Below are positions 1 through 12,388 of a DNA stretch of 64,000 bases, piece by piece. The DNA lies in assembly GCA_015680685.1 (NCBI GenBank), contig MNCI01027470.1, forward strand, positions 174,515-238,514. The letters are read 5' to 3'. The notes under the pieces are model-generated. The model worked only from the letters and a program-made list of their open reading frames with translations, was not told where the DNA came from and searched no databases. This DNA is from Gnetum montanum (taxonomy: Eukaryota; Streptophyta; Gnetopsida; Gnetales; Gnetaceae). The position numbers and the translations under genes are program-made. Within the stretch, counting starts at the first letter, position 1. Each line of letters opens with the position of its first letter.

Positions 1-1239
1 GTTGGATGTGACATCTACCTATATGAACATCCAAAGGGCTATTGCCCAATAATGTTACATTTATAAGAGTTTGGAGCTTTTTCTTTGAATCTCAAGTTCG
101 TAGTAAAGCAAATGCCTAAGAGATCACCTTATCCACAAGGTAATTATAGATAGTCCTACAACGACTGGTACTATTCTAGTGGGACTTCTTATAAACCTCA
201 AAACTATTATCAACCATAGTGGCAAAACCCATAGTTGTGGAGATGCCATGAACAACCTAGAAATACCCTTATTGCCAGTTAGACCCTTATGGATACTATG
301 TTTAACAACATGTGTCTCTAAATGGTTGTACTTCCTTTACCTCAAATCACTATTAATACTCTTCTAAATAGCATCAACCACAACATCTCATGTGGGATCA
401 CCATCTCACACCTCTTATCCTCCACTACATCCTCAATACTCTCATACTTCCCTCCAACATATGTCACCATCAATAATGTAGGAAGGATTGGCATCACAAC
501 TTCAATAGAAGAATGCAGTTTGTGCCATGAACATACAAGTGAATGGTAGTGTTAGTAGATCTTAGAAAAAATCTCAAAAATGTTCTTTCTTTAGGATAGT
601 TCCCACACATGTAAATAAAACTAATAGACCTAGCGCATTAGAACTAGCACAAGGACAATTTGGTGCAATTCACATCCTTACAAAAACAATGTCTCCTAAC
701 TACACAAACTAACAACCATTACCACTCTGACACAAATCATAAAATATGAACATATCACTATGGAGAGAGTAAAAATTCCATGCATTACTAATAATGATAA
801 AGGGTGTAGTTGTAGGCCAAAAGTTCAAAGTATTAACACAATCCCTATACCAATCCACAACAAGGTCAAGGAACAAGTGTGTATGCAAAACCAAGTCTAC
901 ACGATAGCTACTAAACTAAAAGGCATCCAGTGGCTTAAAAATGAGAATATAAAACCATTCAAAAGATGCATGGAAACATCCAACCCCCTTATTAGTTCTT
1001 GTCTTAGGATAGTGAACCAAACAAAGAACTTAGAGAAGAACATCGTACACTTTGACTATACACCAAAAGAAGATGTTAAACAAGGAGACATAATAACTAA
1101 AATAGAAAATAAGCAAGGAAACATGTCTAGACCCCTTAAAAAGAAAACACCTTCTAGTCAAACTAAAGATATATCTCCAACTGATCAAAACATGATTACC
1201 ATTAATTTTCAATATGCTACCAAGCAAAAAATTAAATAA
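1..1239 (+). pseudogene. Athila-type gag 3' region, degenerate (element H)
   Basis: Gag packages the retrotransposon RNA. The first 200 bases align by eye with the C-terminal gag region of D around the Pro-rich, Gln/Tyr-rich stretch. The longest open stretch (760-1239, 159 codons) is Lys- and Asn-rich with no motif I recognise, and its assignment to gag rests on position only. Several stops and frameshifts break the region. It ends where the pol deletion begins. The first part is fairly certain, the 760-1239 stretch is not. Confidence 0.45.
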
Positions 1240-1269
1240 TTAAAGATGATAAATGGAAAACTTATGGTG

Positions 1270-3527
1270 TATAACCAAGGGAATGTGTGGTCCATTTTCT
1301 AAATGCTTGCCCATGAGTTTAGTCATGGGGGAGATGCCCCATCTTGAATCAAGAACTAATAAGTGCATTTTCACTTTTTTGTTTTACAATTTTTTATCCT
1401 TTTCCTATTTCTTCAAAAATTTTCCAATTCTTATTATGTATTTCATTTCTTGTCATTTTTCATTTCTTGAGTAATTTCCTTTATGTTTTATGAATATCTA
1501 CTATGTTTTTATTAATATTTCCAATCATGATGTAGAAGTCAACACCATGTGTTGGGTCTTTGTCCTATGCTATTAAGATGATTTGGTAAATAAATGTGTA
1601 AGGAAATCAGACCACATCATTTGTCCCTCGAGTTCTCTACATAAAAGGTATTTATCATGAAAATAGTATGGTTCTTCTTACATGAAACTAAAATTAACTA
1701 ATGATCACTGTACCTTGAAGAAAGATGGAAAATACCAAGTGGGAATGGCAAAGGATGTAACCTCAAGGGGCTTTGTTGGGTTATCTTCTGAACTTCCTTC
1801 TTAGGACCTATGACCCCTCATGGCACATATCATCACTTCTATTGTCATCCAATAAATAGGAAGCATATATTTGTATGGTGTGGTTCCAAAAGAGAGAGAG
1901 AGAAAAAAAAAGAAAAAAAAGAGAAGAAAAAAAAGAGAAAAAAAGAAAAAAGAAAAAAGAAAAAAGATAATGAGAGTTCAAATCACACTTCTTAGAAATA
2001 ATAATAGGCTACAAGCATTGGTTATGGGGCTAGAAAGACATGTTATCCATGCCTAAAGATACCCCTCTAACTAAGGCCCTTCCTTCCTTCCTTCCTTATT
2101 CTCTTTTCTTCTCTTTTTGGAGAGATGATTCACTCTCTATGATTGTTATGGACTCATGATGGTAGGCCAGAAGGAATGCATCAATGTGAGGTCACTATTA
2201 ATGGTATGGAATTGGTCTAAAACTTGGATGGATAGGTATGATTGTCATCTTAATCATAATTGACACAAGAACCTATTGCAAATATGATTAAGTACCTTAC
2301 ATCCCAATCTTTGCAATCCCTTCTCATCCCATTATTCACCTTACTACTGCATGCAATTATGGGCCTAATGATTTTGTATAGTATAGTGTAAGTTCTTGAC
2401 CAAGGTAGTTTTTTGTTACTTGGAATAAAGGCATGATCTACATTTAACTTCTAAGGTGCCCACAGACATTTATAGAAGTGGTTATGTAAGGGCATTATGG
2501 TAGGAGCCTGCATGGGGGAGGACTCACTTGCATAACTTTTGTTGATCATGGCTTTGAACCAAATCTCACATATTCAAGAACATCATTGACAGATTCTCTA
2601 AATTTTTGCTTAATTTTGTGATAAACTTCTCATCAATTTTGAGTTATCTTTAATGCTTTTATATTGAAATTTCCTCTAAATTTAAAATTTCTTGATCATG
2701 TTGTGAACAAAAACTTTGGTTTTAATTGTTCAAAAACTTGTGTGCTTTTGGAGTTAAGCTCATTTATCATTGGGGGTTGGGGTGGGGGTTAAGGATGTAC
2801 TTTTTGAAATTTTTATAACATACCATTTATGAGGATTATGGCAAATAATAGTAAAAATAATCAAAATAACTTGAGAAAATTGATAATTCTCATTACCTTA
2901 AAACCTTGGGAAACATTATTATAAAGTCATCTTGAGCCTACATGCTAAATTTTTTTTGAATTTTGAGCTAAGGATTCAAAAGGATTAATCATTAATGAAA
3001 AATTATCAAAACTAATGTTGATCTTTTGGTGATTTTAGATGATGCCAAACGGAATCCCTATGGTTGAAGGTCTTGTAAAAGCAAAGGAAATGAGGCCAAG
3101 AGGAGAACAATGGAGGATATGGCCATGGAAAAATAGTAGCACATATAGGGTTAAAGCTCAAGCATTGCATGTTTGTTGAATCCATGAGATGACAAGAAGA
3201 AATTTCAATCCATCCTTCAAGAATGTTCTGCATAAAAAGAGAAGCATTAGCATAACAATCAAGGTTGAAAATTTTGCCACCACTAGTGACAATAATAAGA
3301 TTCATCTTCAGTAGATTTTTGAAGACCTCTATAATTTTCACAAACTTTGATGTTTATCTAATTATTTAATCATTTTATCATACATCCACCAGAATAAAAT
3401 TTTGTAATATGACACTCCAATTTTGTAATGGTAGTAATCCTAGTCTTGGTCACCCCACAAGTTTTGTAATAAACTTCATCCATTTATATATTACTTGAGG
3501 AAACGTTTTTAGTTAGTTGTGGGGGTA
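1270..3527 (+). other. 3' untranslated region of element H
   Basis: Non-coding region between the lost pol and the 3' LTR. It matches the corresponding part of D (35660-37596): shared TTTAGTCATGGGGGAGATG, a GCATGGTGTGGTTC box, a CTACAAGCA.TGGTTATGG box and an ACTAAGGCCCTTCCT box. Just before the LTR is a G-rich run (GTGGGGGTA, near 3519-3527), a possible polypurine tract. No protein could be recognised. An env-like gene, sometimes found here in Athila, is not visible. Confidence 0.55.
1888..1967 (+). repeat. 80-base uninterrupted purine tract
   Basis: Only A and G occur for about 80 bases, starting as (GA)n and continuing as A-rich blocks separated by single G. D has only a short A-rich run at the matching place (36296-36308), so this tract expanded in H. 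Low-complexity; the short Lys-rich reading frames over it are not genes. Confidence 0.9.
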
Positions 3528-4548
3528 TGATGAGACGTGATATTTAGGGTAGCTTCATTGACACATCCCCATTGACGGTGCCTCATTGACACATCTCCAT
3601 CGATGCATGCATTGATGCATATGTGTGAATGAAAATGTGTTGATGCATTAATGGGTAACACATCTTAGATGTGTTGATGTAGCCTCATCAATGCATCCTT
3701 GCATCATCATTGATGCATTCTTATCGATGCATCCCCATCAACATAACTAAATGCATTAACGCATCCCTGTGAATGCAATGCCTATATTTACTTATAAATA
3801 TGTGAGCACCTGCCATGTATTTGGCACCATTTGGTTAATAGTGTAGCTAGACTCTTGTAGTTTTTTCTCATAATCCTAGAAAATAGTCAGTGAGTGCTTG
3901 TAATGTGGATTTGAGTCAATTGTATGATGTCTTATTCAAGTGACAATGTACCTGGACACATTTCATGAATGACAATAAGATCACGATTAATTTCTATCCA
4001 TTGAAGCACTTTGACTTAGAATAGATTTACTTTTAATGCAATTTACTTTGATGTACTTAGTTAATATTTACATTTTCATGCATATTAATTAATTGGTGGA
4101 ATAAGCATGATTAATTTCGAGCGTAAAAACACATATGCTTGGTAATCCTAGTAGCATTGTTGCTTAATTCACCTAATAGAATAAAACATGGTAATTCTTG
4201 TAGTGGATATGTGAGTTCAAGACATGTATAACAAGTTGGGAACAGACACTCATCACCTTTAGGCTAGATTAGAATTTATCTTGTTACTAATGAGATTAAT
4301 TAATTAATTTCTATATTATTGTTCAATAAATTTAAGGGCTACATAACATCAATAATCATATGCCTTACTCTGGACTAAATCATACATGATCAAACTACCA
4401 CTAGTCCAAGTGAGAAGACAACAACCTATGATTAATGGTTAACAATCTAGATACCACACTAGTCCCATCCACAAAATTTGACCAAATTGCATGTGAACGC
4501 TTGTGACTCATATGGTTGGGTGTATGGGGTACCCTATGCTCCTTAATG
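3528..4548 (+). repeat. 3' LTR of element H
   Basis: Starts TGATGAGA after a G-rich run, as the D LTR starts TGATGGGA after CATGGGGGTA. TATAAATA lies at 3793-3800. The end (near 4548) matches the D LTR end (GGTTG.GTGTA.GGGTACC...) but its exact last base is uncertain. The first 250 bases (U3) hold a cluster of GATGCAT / TCGATGCATC palindromes and CATTGACACATC repeats (3560-3780). The partner 5' LTR is outside the window. Confidence 0.7.
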
Positions 4549-4554
4549 ATATAA

Positions 4555-6890
4555 ATGATTTGCAATGACATTCTAAATTTTCTTCTTACTTGTCATTTAT
4601 GATGTTAACTCTTGCAAGATTAGTAGCCATTGAATGATTTGAGGACTTACCATTGGTTTGTTTATCAGGAACCTAATTACACTATGATCTTTATGCACAA
4701 GCACTAGATAACCAAGCACATGATACCTTGAATTTTCAAGTGCATTTACTATTATCATTAGCTCCTTCTTTATTGCAGTGTAGTTAGGTTATGCATATTT
4801 AATACTTCTACTTGCATATTGGATATAGTATTGAAGATTTTGATCATCCAACTACATAAGTACAACTTCTAGAGCATAGTTGTATGCATTAGTCATGATG
4901 TGGAAAAATTAAAATCAATTAGGTATTGATAGAATGGAAGTCTCTATGAGCCTTTACTTGAAGAGCTCAAAGGCATTTTAATAATTTCATGTTTAAATTA
5001 AAGATAAATCCTTCTGTATGAGTTCCACCAATAGGTTTGTAATCTTAGAAAATTTTTTGATGAAGCACCTATAGTACCTAGTGAGTTCAAGAAATGATCT
5101 TACATTTTTTTACTATTTGAGGCCTTTGAATAATTTCTTGGATAATTTTGATTTTTTAGGATAAAATTTGATGCTTCTTTCTAAGATCTACTACCCTAAG
5201 ACCATGTCTTCCTAGATCATGAGATGGCTCTTTTTCTAGTTGTGTTTCAAATTTGTCTCTGTATATCTCTTGAGTACTTGCTCAAAGTTTGATTCATAGA
5301 TAAAGAAGTAATCCATAAATACTTTCACATCATTTTCAATATGCTTTTGGAATATGCTAAGAACCAAGTGTTGAAACATAACAAGAATATTACATAGGCC
5401 AAATGACATCTAGTTATATGAAAAAGACCTTTAGAAACTTGTGAGGATTGTTTTGGACTATTCCTCTATAGTAATTTGGATTTGGTTATAGTTGTTATAA
5501 CCATATAAAAAGATATAATATTTGTATCATACTATTATGTCCAACACTTAATTATTAAATGATAATGGATAATGGTCTTTGAAGGTGGCCATATTCAATA
5601 GCCTAAAATTGATGCAAATTCACCATTTATGTTTCCTCTTAGACATGATGATAAGTGGGCTCATCCACTCATTTTTTGTAATAAGGAACATGAATTATAT
5701 CTTAAGAATTTTTTCAATCTCTTACTTTATTACCTTCTTTATTTTAGGATTCAACCTATCCTCTTGTTGATGTATTGGATTGATCACTAGATCCATGTAT
5801 ATGCAACGTTGACATACATGTGAATCAATGTTCATGATCTCATCAAAAGAATAGAAAAATACTACTTGTTATTTGTTAACCTCTTCCACAGGCTTCTTCT
5901 TTTGTTCCCTTGTAAGTTTGGCATTAATGATTACTAGTTTACTATTTTTAAGAAAAATATATTCTAGTAATTCTAGTAATGGTTTTAGGTTTGTTGGTTC
6001 TAACATTGGTTCTTCAGGAATCTTTAACTTTTTGCTGTTAATGTTCTCTTCCTAAACATGGCTTTCTTGAGAGAGTTTTTGCTACACTTCTTCCATCTCA
6101 TCTAAGTAATTCATGTAAGAAATGGTAAGCCTTTTTTTCTAGTTCTTTGTAAATTTGAGATTTATAATTGTCATTTTCTATTAGACACTAAGTGCCTTCT
6201 TGCTTAGTGACTATTTCATACAAGCATTCGTTCACACACAAATCTCTTTTGTATAATTACTACATGTTATTTCTTTCTACTTCATGTTCCATACTTTTTA
6301 CATGTAGTTGCATCATGCATCACTATACATGATGCATGGATCATGCTACTTCTCTATAATTCCATGCTTATTTTTCTTGGTAATCTCTAAGGAAAGGTCT
6401 GTAATGCCTAGCTTAGTATCAATGGTGATAAGTCATGCTCTTTTCATGATGATTGGAAACTTACCATTACTGTTGAATACATGAATAACTAGAAATCTAT
6501 GGGATAGGACCACCCATTGATGGTAGTCATCACATAATCTACTTATCTTAAAGAAATTGTAATAAATTGATGTAGAAGCTCTAACTTGATGTTGCTTTCC
6601 TACATTATGTGAAGGTTCTCCACTTTGTATATTTTTTAGAAAATTAAGTTCATGCTTAAACTAGAAATTAGTGGAGTATTACATGAGGAATTTCCTACCA
6701 TGTACAAATAAATCAAGGAACTACTTGGATCCATTCTCTTCTTATAAAGAGAGCCTACTTTCATCCAATTATTGATGACATGAGTGAGCATGACTATCCT
6801 CATATTTGGATCTTAAGTGATGGTAGTTATTGGTTGATTCATCTAATGTGGAGATAGTGGGATATAATTTTGACTTGTCACTATGTGTTC
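4555..6890 (-). pseudogene. Athila-type protease-reverse transcriptase remnant (element G)
   Basis: Encodes on the minus strand a heavily decayed copy of the pol region also seen in A and D. Matches by eye: 4610-4700 with A 15830-15900 (RNase H end of RT); 5100-5780 with the RT palm; 5870-6030 with the region before RT (A 17090-17200); 6290-6340 and 6460-6600 with the protease-linked region (A 17516-17560 and 17660-17760). No open frame exceeds about 60 codons, so this is older than A and D. Integrase would lie beyond H, outside the window. Confidence 0.6.
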
Positions 6891-8140
6891 CTACACATAT
6901 TTAGGTGGCATGATAGACCTCCTAGCTTCATTCATAAATATGAGACCTAAGCTAAAGAATGGATGTTTCCATGGCTTACAACTTAAGCTAGTACTAATAC
7001 CATCTCATTAGGTATGAGTAGCACATGTAACAGTTTTCTACTATGGTTGTAATGAAAACTTGTCTTGTATGGATGGTGGAGTAGGTGGTAAAGGAGTTGG
7101 TGTTTGTTGTTGAGAGGAATAATAATGATTAGGGGCATAGGAGGATGATTTGGTGCATGTTGTTATAAGCTTGTGATACTCAGATGACATAAAAGTAATG
7201 TGAGGAAGCATGGACCATAGAATTGCTTATAGAAATGCATTGTTGGACATAATACCCATAAGGATCAGGTTGTCCTTATGGATAATGCTACTTGGGTGAT
7301 GGCATTTCTCATTAGTATGGGTTTTGCCACTACTAATGGTATCGCTTCTAAGGATGAGTAGGAGCCCCACTTGGATAATAATATTGTTGTTGGTAGGGTT
7401 GCATGTAGTTTCCTTATGGATAATTCAACCTTTTAGGTATTTTCTTCTTTATGAATTTGGAGTTTAAAGCATATGGCCCAAATTCTTGAAGATGTGATAT
7501 GATTGAGTAGTAACCTTTTAGATGTTATTATTGGCATATGTCATATTTATCACCTTCTTCTAAATTAGAGTTTATAAACACTTCTACTATAGCTACTTTC
7601 TCCTTATGTTTGTACATATCCTTGGTTACTTTTTTTTCTTTTTGTTTTTTGCCTATTTTATTCTTGGCTAGTCTACTTTATTCTTCATGATCTTCAATGT
7701 ATATTAATTTTTTTTGTTCATGGAGTCCCACATCTTATCATTCTTGGCTAAAATTTTAGTAATAGATTTATGCATTGGCAAGGTCTTTTACTAGATAACT
7801 TCCTCTAGTGGTGCCTCTTCTTCTAGCACATAAATAAAAACCACCTTCTTTTGAAGAGCAAGATTCCAGTTCTAGTCTTGTATACATTTTCATTTTCAAA
7901 TTACTTCTTCTTTCTTGGTCACTTATTTAATCTATCTTTGTATATAATGAGCTTTGATTTCTAACAATCTCCCTTGGTCATAAATCATAAGAGCCTTCGT
8001 CATTCTACTAGAAATCCCATCTATGATATGATGAAGTTTCTCTTTTTAAGAAAAATCATGGCCAAGCATCTATGCAACAAGGAATAGTATCTTCCTCATT
8101 GAACATTATAATGAAAAATTCCATAAAAATAGCTTCATAA
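6891..8140 (-). pseudogene. Athila-type gag remnant (element G)
   Basis: On the minus strand, 7240-7440 matches the Pro/Gln/Tyr-rich gag end of D (31390-31600), 7690-7730 matches D 31095-31125, and 7800-7850 matches D 31030-31075 (acidic stretch before ...RKTL). The match fades at about 8140, where a different tandem repeat begins. Order on the minus strand is gag then pol, as expected. No coding capacity remains. Confidence 0.55.
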
Positions 8141-8156
8141 GATATATTTTCAACCT

Positions 8157-8932
8157 TTGGAGATGTCTAGGAATCATTTGGGATCATTTCACAGCATTTT
8201 GGCTTTGTTTTTGGTAATTTCAAGAAAAATAACAAAAAACTTGAAAAATCTTATAAGTGTTGTTGATGTTAAAGTTGATGCTAGCATCAACATCAATGTC
8301 ACTATTGAAAACATCATTTCCAAGATCTTCAAGCCTTATCAAAATTGCATTCTAACATGCGCCTTGGATTCTTGAGGCCTAGGTAGCTTGCTAATAGTGA
8401 TTTTTCCACTTTAGGCTTTAGAAAAATGAACTTTTTAAATCATTTTCTTGGCACTTTGGAGATCAACATTTTTATTCTAAGTATGAGGAATTGACAACTT
8501 TAGGACTTTAGAATCTTTGGAAGCACTTCCCCTAACTTTACATTATCTTGCATCCTTGGTTTACAACATTTCATGGCATTATGGATCTCTTAGCACTTAT
8601 AGGATGTCATTACAAATGTTTCCAAGATGAGTTTCTGCTTTTCAAGAGTTATAATTTTCAGCTTGAAAAATTGTCCAACATATTTCTAACTATGGATTTG
8701 ATGTTGATGCTGACAATGACATTAGTGTTAGCATCACCACCAATGAGACCTGCATTGACACCTCAAAATAGCATCTTAAAACATTAGCGAGCCTCTAAGA
8801 CTTCTTGTTCTCTTCTTTGAAACTTTCGATGTTAGTTTGGAGGTCAAATGGAATCTCTAGGAACTAATCAATCTATCTTAGATGAAGCTACTCAAAGTTT
8901 TACTAAGTATTAGTATTACCATTATGACATCC
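8157..8932 (+). repeat. Degenerate tandem array with palindromic cores, left part
   Basis: Two diverged units. Each has an AAAAAT(C/T)TT..AAGTGTTG-like run followed by a core of about 45 bases built from TTGATGTT, GATGCTAGCATC and AACATCAA palindromes (cores at about 8262-8300 and 8698-8745). The array resumes after element E at 21124. Strand is arbitrary. It may be the U3 part of an old LTR belonging to G, since other LTRs here have palindrome-rich U3 regions; this is inference. Confidence 0.5.
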
Positions 8933-9458
8933 CATTCTTGAATGTCATGGAAAACATCAAGTAAATGCTACATTCAACATTATGCATAAAGAAAATACAT
9001 GAGAAATGTCAAATATAAGTTACATTCAACATTATTTGTAAAGAAAAAAAAAGGAAAAATACATATAAAAAAAGAAAAGAAAGGTTTATTAATGTGGAAT
9101 AATATATTTGGATAATGATTTGAGTGTTTCTTGGGATTATCTTCCTTCAGTATTTATCCCTTAAAGGCTATCCAACATTGCCACCAACGTTACATCTATA
9201 ATCAACCAGAAGGGATAGCTAGTCCTCTTCCTATGCTATTTCACCTAAAACCTATTACTTACCTTTATCAACATGCTAATATGACCTCTAATACCTAGGT
9301 ATAAGTACCTTAGGTTAAACCTTCCAAGGTTACCTTGAGAGACATGCCTGTTATTATAATGTATCCTTTGAGGTCTTATTACAATAATTACAATATTTGT
9401 TACAAAGAGACACCATCTTCATTATGTAGTGACACAATTTGGAAATTAGGATGTGACA
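8933..9458 (-). repeat. 3' LTR of element E
   Basis: Reads TGTCACATCC...GGATGTCATA on the minus strand, with near-palindromic ends. About 526 bases, shorter than the partner LTR (573). Homologous to 20546-21118 and, inverted, to 22357-22932. The outer TSD half is ACCAT at 8928-8932. Confidence 0.8.
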
Positions 9459-9901
9459 AAACCCATATTAGGTTTTGTTCATCCTTGATCAAATCCATAC
9501 TAGCAACCTTTCTCTAGCTCCTATGCTTTTTTCATGCTCCTATGCTCTAATACTTTTATTTTTCCTTTTGACTTAACATTGAATATCCTAATGTTCTCTT
9601 GTTTATTATGCAAATAAAATATAATTAAGATGAATGTATGAAAATTAAATATTATTTTCTTAGTACTTACTTTCATTTCTAAGGTAATGAAAAGGTAAAT
9701 TAAAGGTCTACCAATCATTAATCATCAATCCTAACAAGGGTCACACAAGTGAAACTCATATCTAGTTACCCAAGTGAAGGTAAGGTAAAGCCTTATTTCC
9801 AACTTGTATTACCCTAAATAATTTAGTTACATAATTAAAATATAAATTAAAAATAAAATAAAATAAGAAGATTATAAATAAGAGTAAATTTAAGATACTT
9901 C
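9459..9901 (-). other. Non-coding stretch between CCR4-like pseudogene and 3' LTR of E
   Basis: AT-rich, no recognisable protein. It would be the 3' untranslated part of the element transcript. No clear polypurine tract: the bases before the LTR on the minus strand read AATATGGGTTTT. Confidence 0.4.
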
Positions 9902-11079
9902 CTAATCTTGATTAACCTTGGGAATTAATGGAAGTAGTTGTAGTTCTACCATAAGGTGTATATAATCAGATGGCCTTATTCGGGATGGTAGGGCTTGATC
10001 TTACTTCTCAAAATTTTCTTTAGCAATTAATTTTAGTAACTTGATAACTTAGAAGAATTGAGCATCATACCCAATGTAGTCTAAGATCTTGATAAAAAAT
10101 GATGTTAACCCATCTTGATTAGTCATGGCAATGTAGTTGGTAAAATATGGTTGTTGATGAGTACTATCCATCAACATCATTTATTCATGCATTTTGATAT
10201 TTGACTTTTGTTTATTAAAGATTTGAAGTAAGTGACATATGCACTGATCAATGGAATTGCATGTTGAATTGGTGGGAGCATCTTCTTCAGGTTGGATTTG
10301 TTTTCGATGGATTCTTTCACATATCCATATTTTAAGATTTGATAAATGCTACTTCTAACTTTTGCATTAATGTCTTCATAGCAAATAAATGATAGTGGAT
10401 TGATATCAGTATGTATTAAAAATAACTTATTCTTCAAACATTTCTTTATTTGGTTAATTAGATGTGCTACTTGAGAAAGTCTAACATTTGAATATGTTGA
10501 TTTAGGAATTAAATATGTGTTGACCATACCTACATATCTTTCTAATGATTGGATTTTAAATATCAATGCCAACATTATGTGGCTTCTCTAGAACTTTGAC
10601 TATTCTTTCTTCTCCATGATTTGAAGTTGTAGGATTTCAAAGATTAGATCTTCTAATCTCCATTCAAATCTTTGTGTCAATTTGAACTTGGCTTATTTAT
10701 AAGAGATTGTGCAACAATCTATGTTATGATTCTTGCAATAGGCTAATCATAAAAGAAAAAACTTTATAAGAAAATTTTTACTTGTAAACATCTTCATATC
10801 CTAACTTTTTCAAATCAAGCTGAAATTCCATGGCAAGACTTCTTATGGGTAAAAGAAATTAGCATCCAAATCTTGTAACTTTGAAAAGAAGTATGAGTAT
10901 TAATACTCATTCCAGTCTAACGTCCATGATGAGTATAACATATGTTATTTTTCACTAGCTATGAATCTTGCAAGCATGTTGTATTTTGCAACTTTCATTC
11001 TTATTTTTGGATTCTTTTCTAGGTCATTTCTCTTCATGGTTATCATACACATTGTTGGAACAAGATTATGATTCTTCAT
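9902..11079 (-). pseudogene. CCR4-type deadenylase nuclease domain, captured pseudogene (in element E)
   Basis: Minus-strand translation follows the endonuclease/exonuclease/phosphatase domain of CCR4, the poly(A)-removing subunit of the CCR4-NOT complex, from before its start to its end. In order: a VAKYNML-like start; ...*EV where the catalytic Glu of the CLQEV motif sits; NHN-D-C near the NTIDGCA motif; VNTYL for VANTHV; VRLSQVAHLINQIKK for the KLWQVHTLLKGLEK helix; CYEDINAKVRSS for CGDFNSVPGS; HAIPLISAY for HQLPLVSAY; LDYIGYDA for LDYIFYTA; ALPSRIRPSDYI for ALPSPEWSSDHI; stop at 9902. The final catalytic His (SDH) is Tyr here. Several stops and frameshifts. No intron is visible, whereas plant CCR4 genes are multi-exon, which suggests capture from a spliced RNA. 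The N-terminal leucine-rich repeat of yeast CCR4 is absent, as in plants. The same sequence is in element F at 25756. Confidence 0.85.
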
Positions 11080-11526
11080 GATGTTCTACCGCATGATTTG
11101 ATTATAGGATAAATTGATATATATCTTCATGATCATTTTGGTTTACCGACTCACACTTTAATTGATTTTGGATTGGTATCAACTATGTATATTACCTAGA
11201 CTCTTAATGTCTTTTCCACCCTCTTAACACACTAGTTCTAGTAGTGTAACTAATGAAAAACTAGGGGTTAGTGATATAAGACTAAATATCAACATATGCT
11301 AAAAATCTAATCCTAAGACCTAAGATGACTGAAGAGCTTAGATTTATTAATACCAATAATTAAATTATTAGGCATAGTTAGATATTTAATATATGGCCTC
11401 TTAAGGCATGATTTAAGATATCACCTAATTTTTAGATACCTAAATGATTAATTTAACCTTACCATTGAGCTTAGAAGGGTAAAACATATTAGAAATGACT
11501 ATTCATATGTTAGAAATGAACATCAT
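11080..11526 (-). other. Element E sequence upstream of CCR4-like pseudogene
   Basis: Non-coding. On the minus strand it matches F 25345-25755 (for example CATATGAATAGTCATTT and CCCTTCTAA.CTCAATGGT). This match fixes the insertion point of A: E sequence resumes directly at 11526 after the A LTR. Confidence 0.6.
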
Positions 11527-12388
11527 TGATGAGCAGCGAGGTATCCTTATGTCCAACCATACGAATATGAGTGTTACGTGTGATCTAGTTGAACTCCAAG
11601 AATTAAGTGTTTATGTGCTTACACAGAACAAGAATGGGTTATGCGATTGTTGTCTTCCCAAGCTTACTTGTAAGGCATGATTGTATGGTTAAGTAAACTT
11701 GAGGTATATGATTTTTATGCTTTTTATGTTTTATGTTCCTAGTGCTTGAAATGTAGAAATAAAATAATTGAGTTAACTAATTTAATTTCACTAATCAATT
11801 ATGCTCTAACTAGTCCTAACACCAGCATCCGTTCCCACTTGCCAGACACATCCTAAACTAGTGTAACACTGCTGGGATTACCAATTGCTAGTCATTACTG
11901 GGTTACCAAGTGTTCCACATATGCTTGAAGTGGTTGTACTGAGTGTGCTAATTCATTGATAATTAACAATTCAATAAAATAACATTAATTAACTAATGAG
12001 ATTAGTGAATAATAGTAAATAACATTTAAATGAAATAATTAAGCTATTCTGAATGTTGCAAGGTTTATCACAAAGTTTGTCTTTATTTCTGGACACAAGG
12101 TATGCTCAAATACACAATGCTTGAATAAAGATCCATTCACTTTATGATTCCTATTATGGATACTTAGAAATAATTCTAACTCTAGAAAGGGAAAACTACA
12201 AGAGTTCGGCTAAGGGACTAAGAAACTAATTGTGAAATCAAGTGTCCCTATCTCTTATTTATAGGTGATGAGACAAGTTCTAATATTTCATGTTCGATAT
12301 CGCTTTGGCAACTCCAATATCGCGTACCTTACATCAAGGGTCTGATATTGTGGGTCTGATATCGAGGGTTTAATATCACAACTCATCA
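11527..12388 (-). repeat. 3' LTR of element A
   Basis: On the minus strand starts TGATGAGTTGTG after CATGGGGATA (like D, CATGGGGGTA) and ends ...CTCATCA (like D). TATAAATA lies at 12256-12263 (minus). U3 (12290-12388) contains four GATATCG/GATATC/CGATATTGG motifs, related to those in the D LTR. Length 862. The 5' partner LTR is deleted. Confidence 0.82.

Larger units (their letters stand above)
1..4548 (+). mobile_element. Element H: Athila-type LTR retrotransposon remnant, pol deleted
   Basis: The first bases resemble the gag end of element D (near 31297-31440): both share a GGCTATTGCCCAATAAT-like stretch and a ...CACCTTATCC.CAAGGTAA... stretch. From about 1270 the sequence matches the region after the D integrase (shared TTTAGTCATGGGGGAGATG at 1318 and 35680) and then the 3' untranslated region, and ends in a 3' LTR at 3528. 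Protease, RT, RNase H and integrase are absent, so a deletion of several kb joined gag to the 3' region near 1250. The 5' end lies outside the window. The 3' end abuts the pol remnant of G, so H probably inserted into G. Confidence 0.7.

Noticed and set aside
1810-2056. Lys-rich ORFs over the purine tract
   Set aside because: They simply translate a (GA/A)n low-complexity run.
8933-9460. Plus orientation for element E (LTR start TGTGACATCC, with GTATAAATAC as TATA box)
   Set aside because: In plus orientation no primer binding site follows the LTR. In minus orientation a degenerate initiator-Met site follows, the F LTR has AATAAA and a T-rich U5 on that side, and the captured gene is then in sense.
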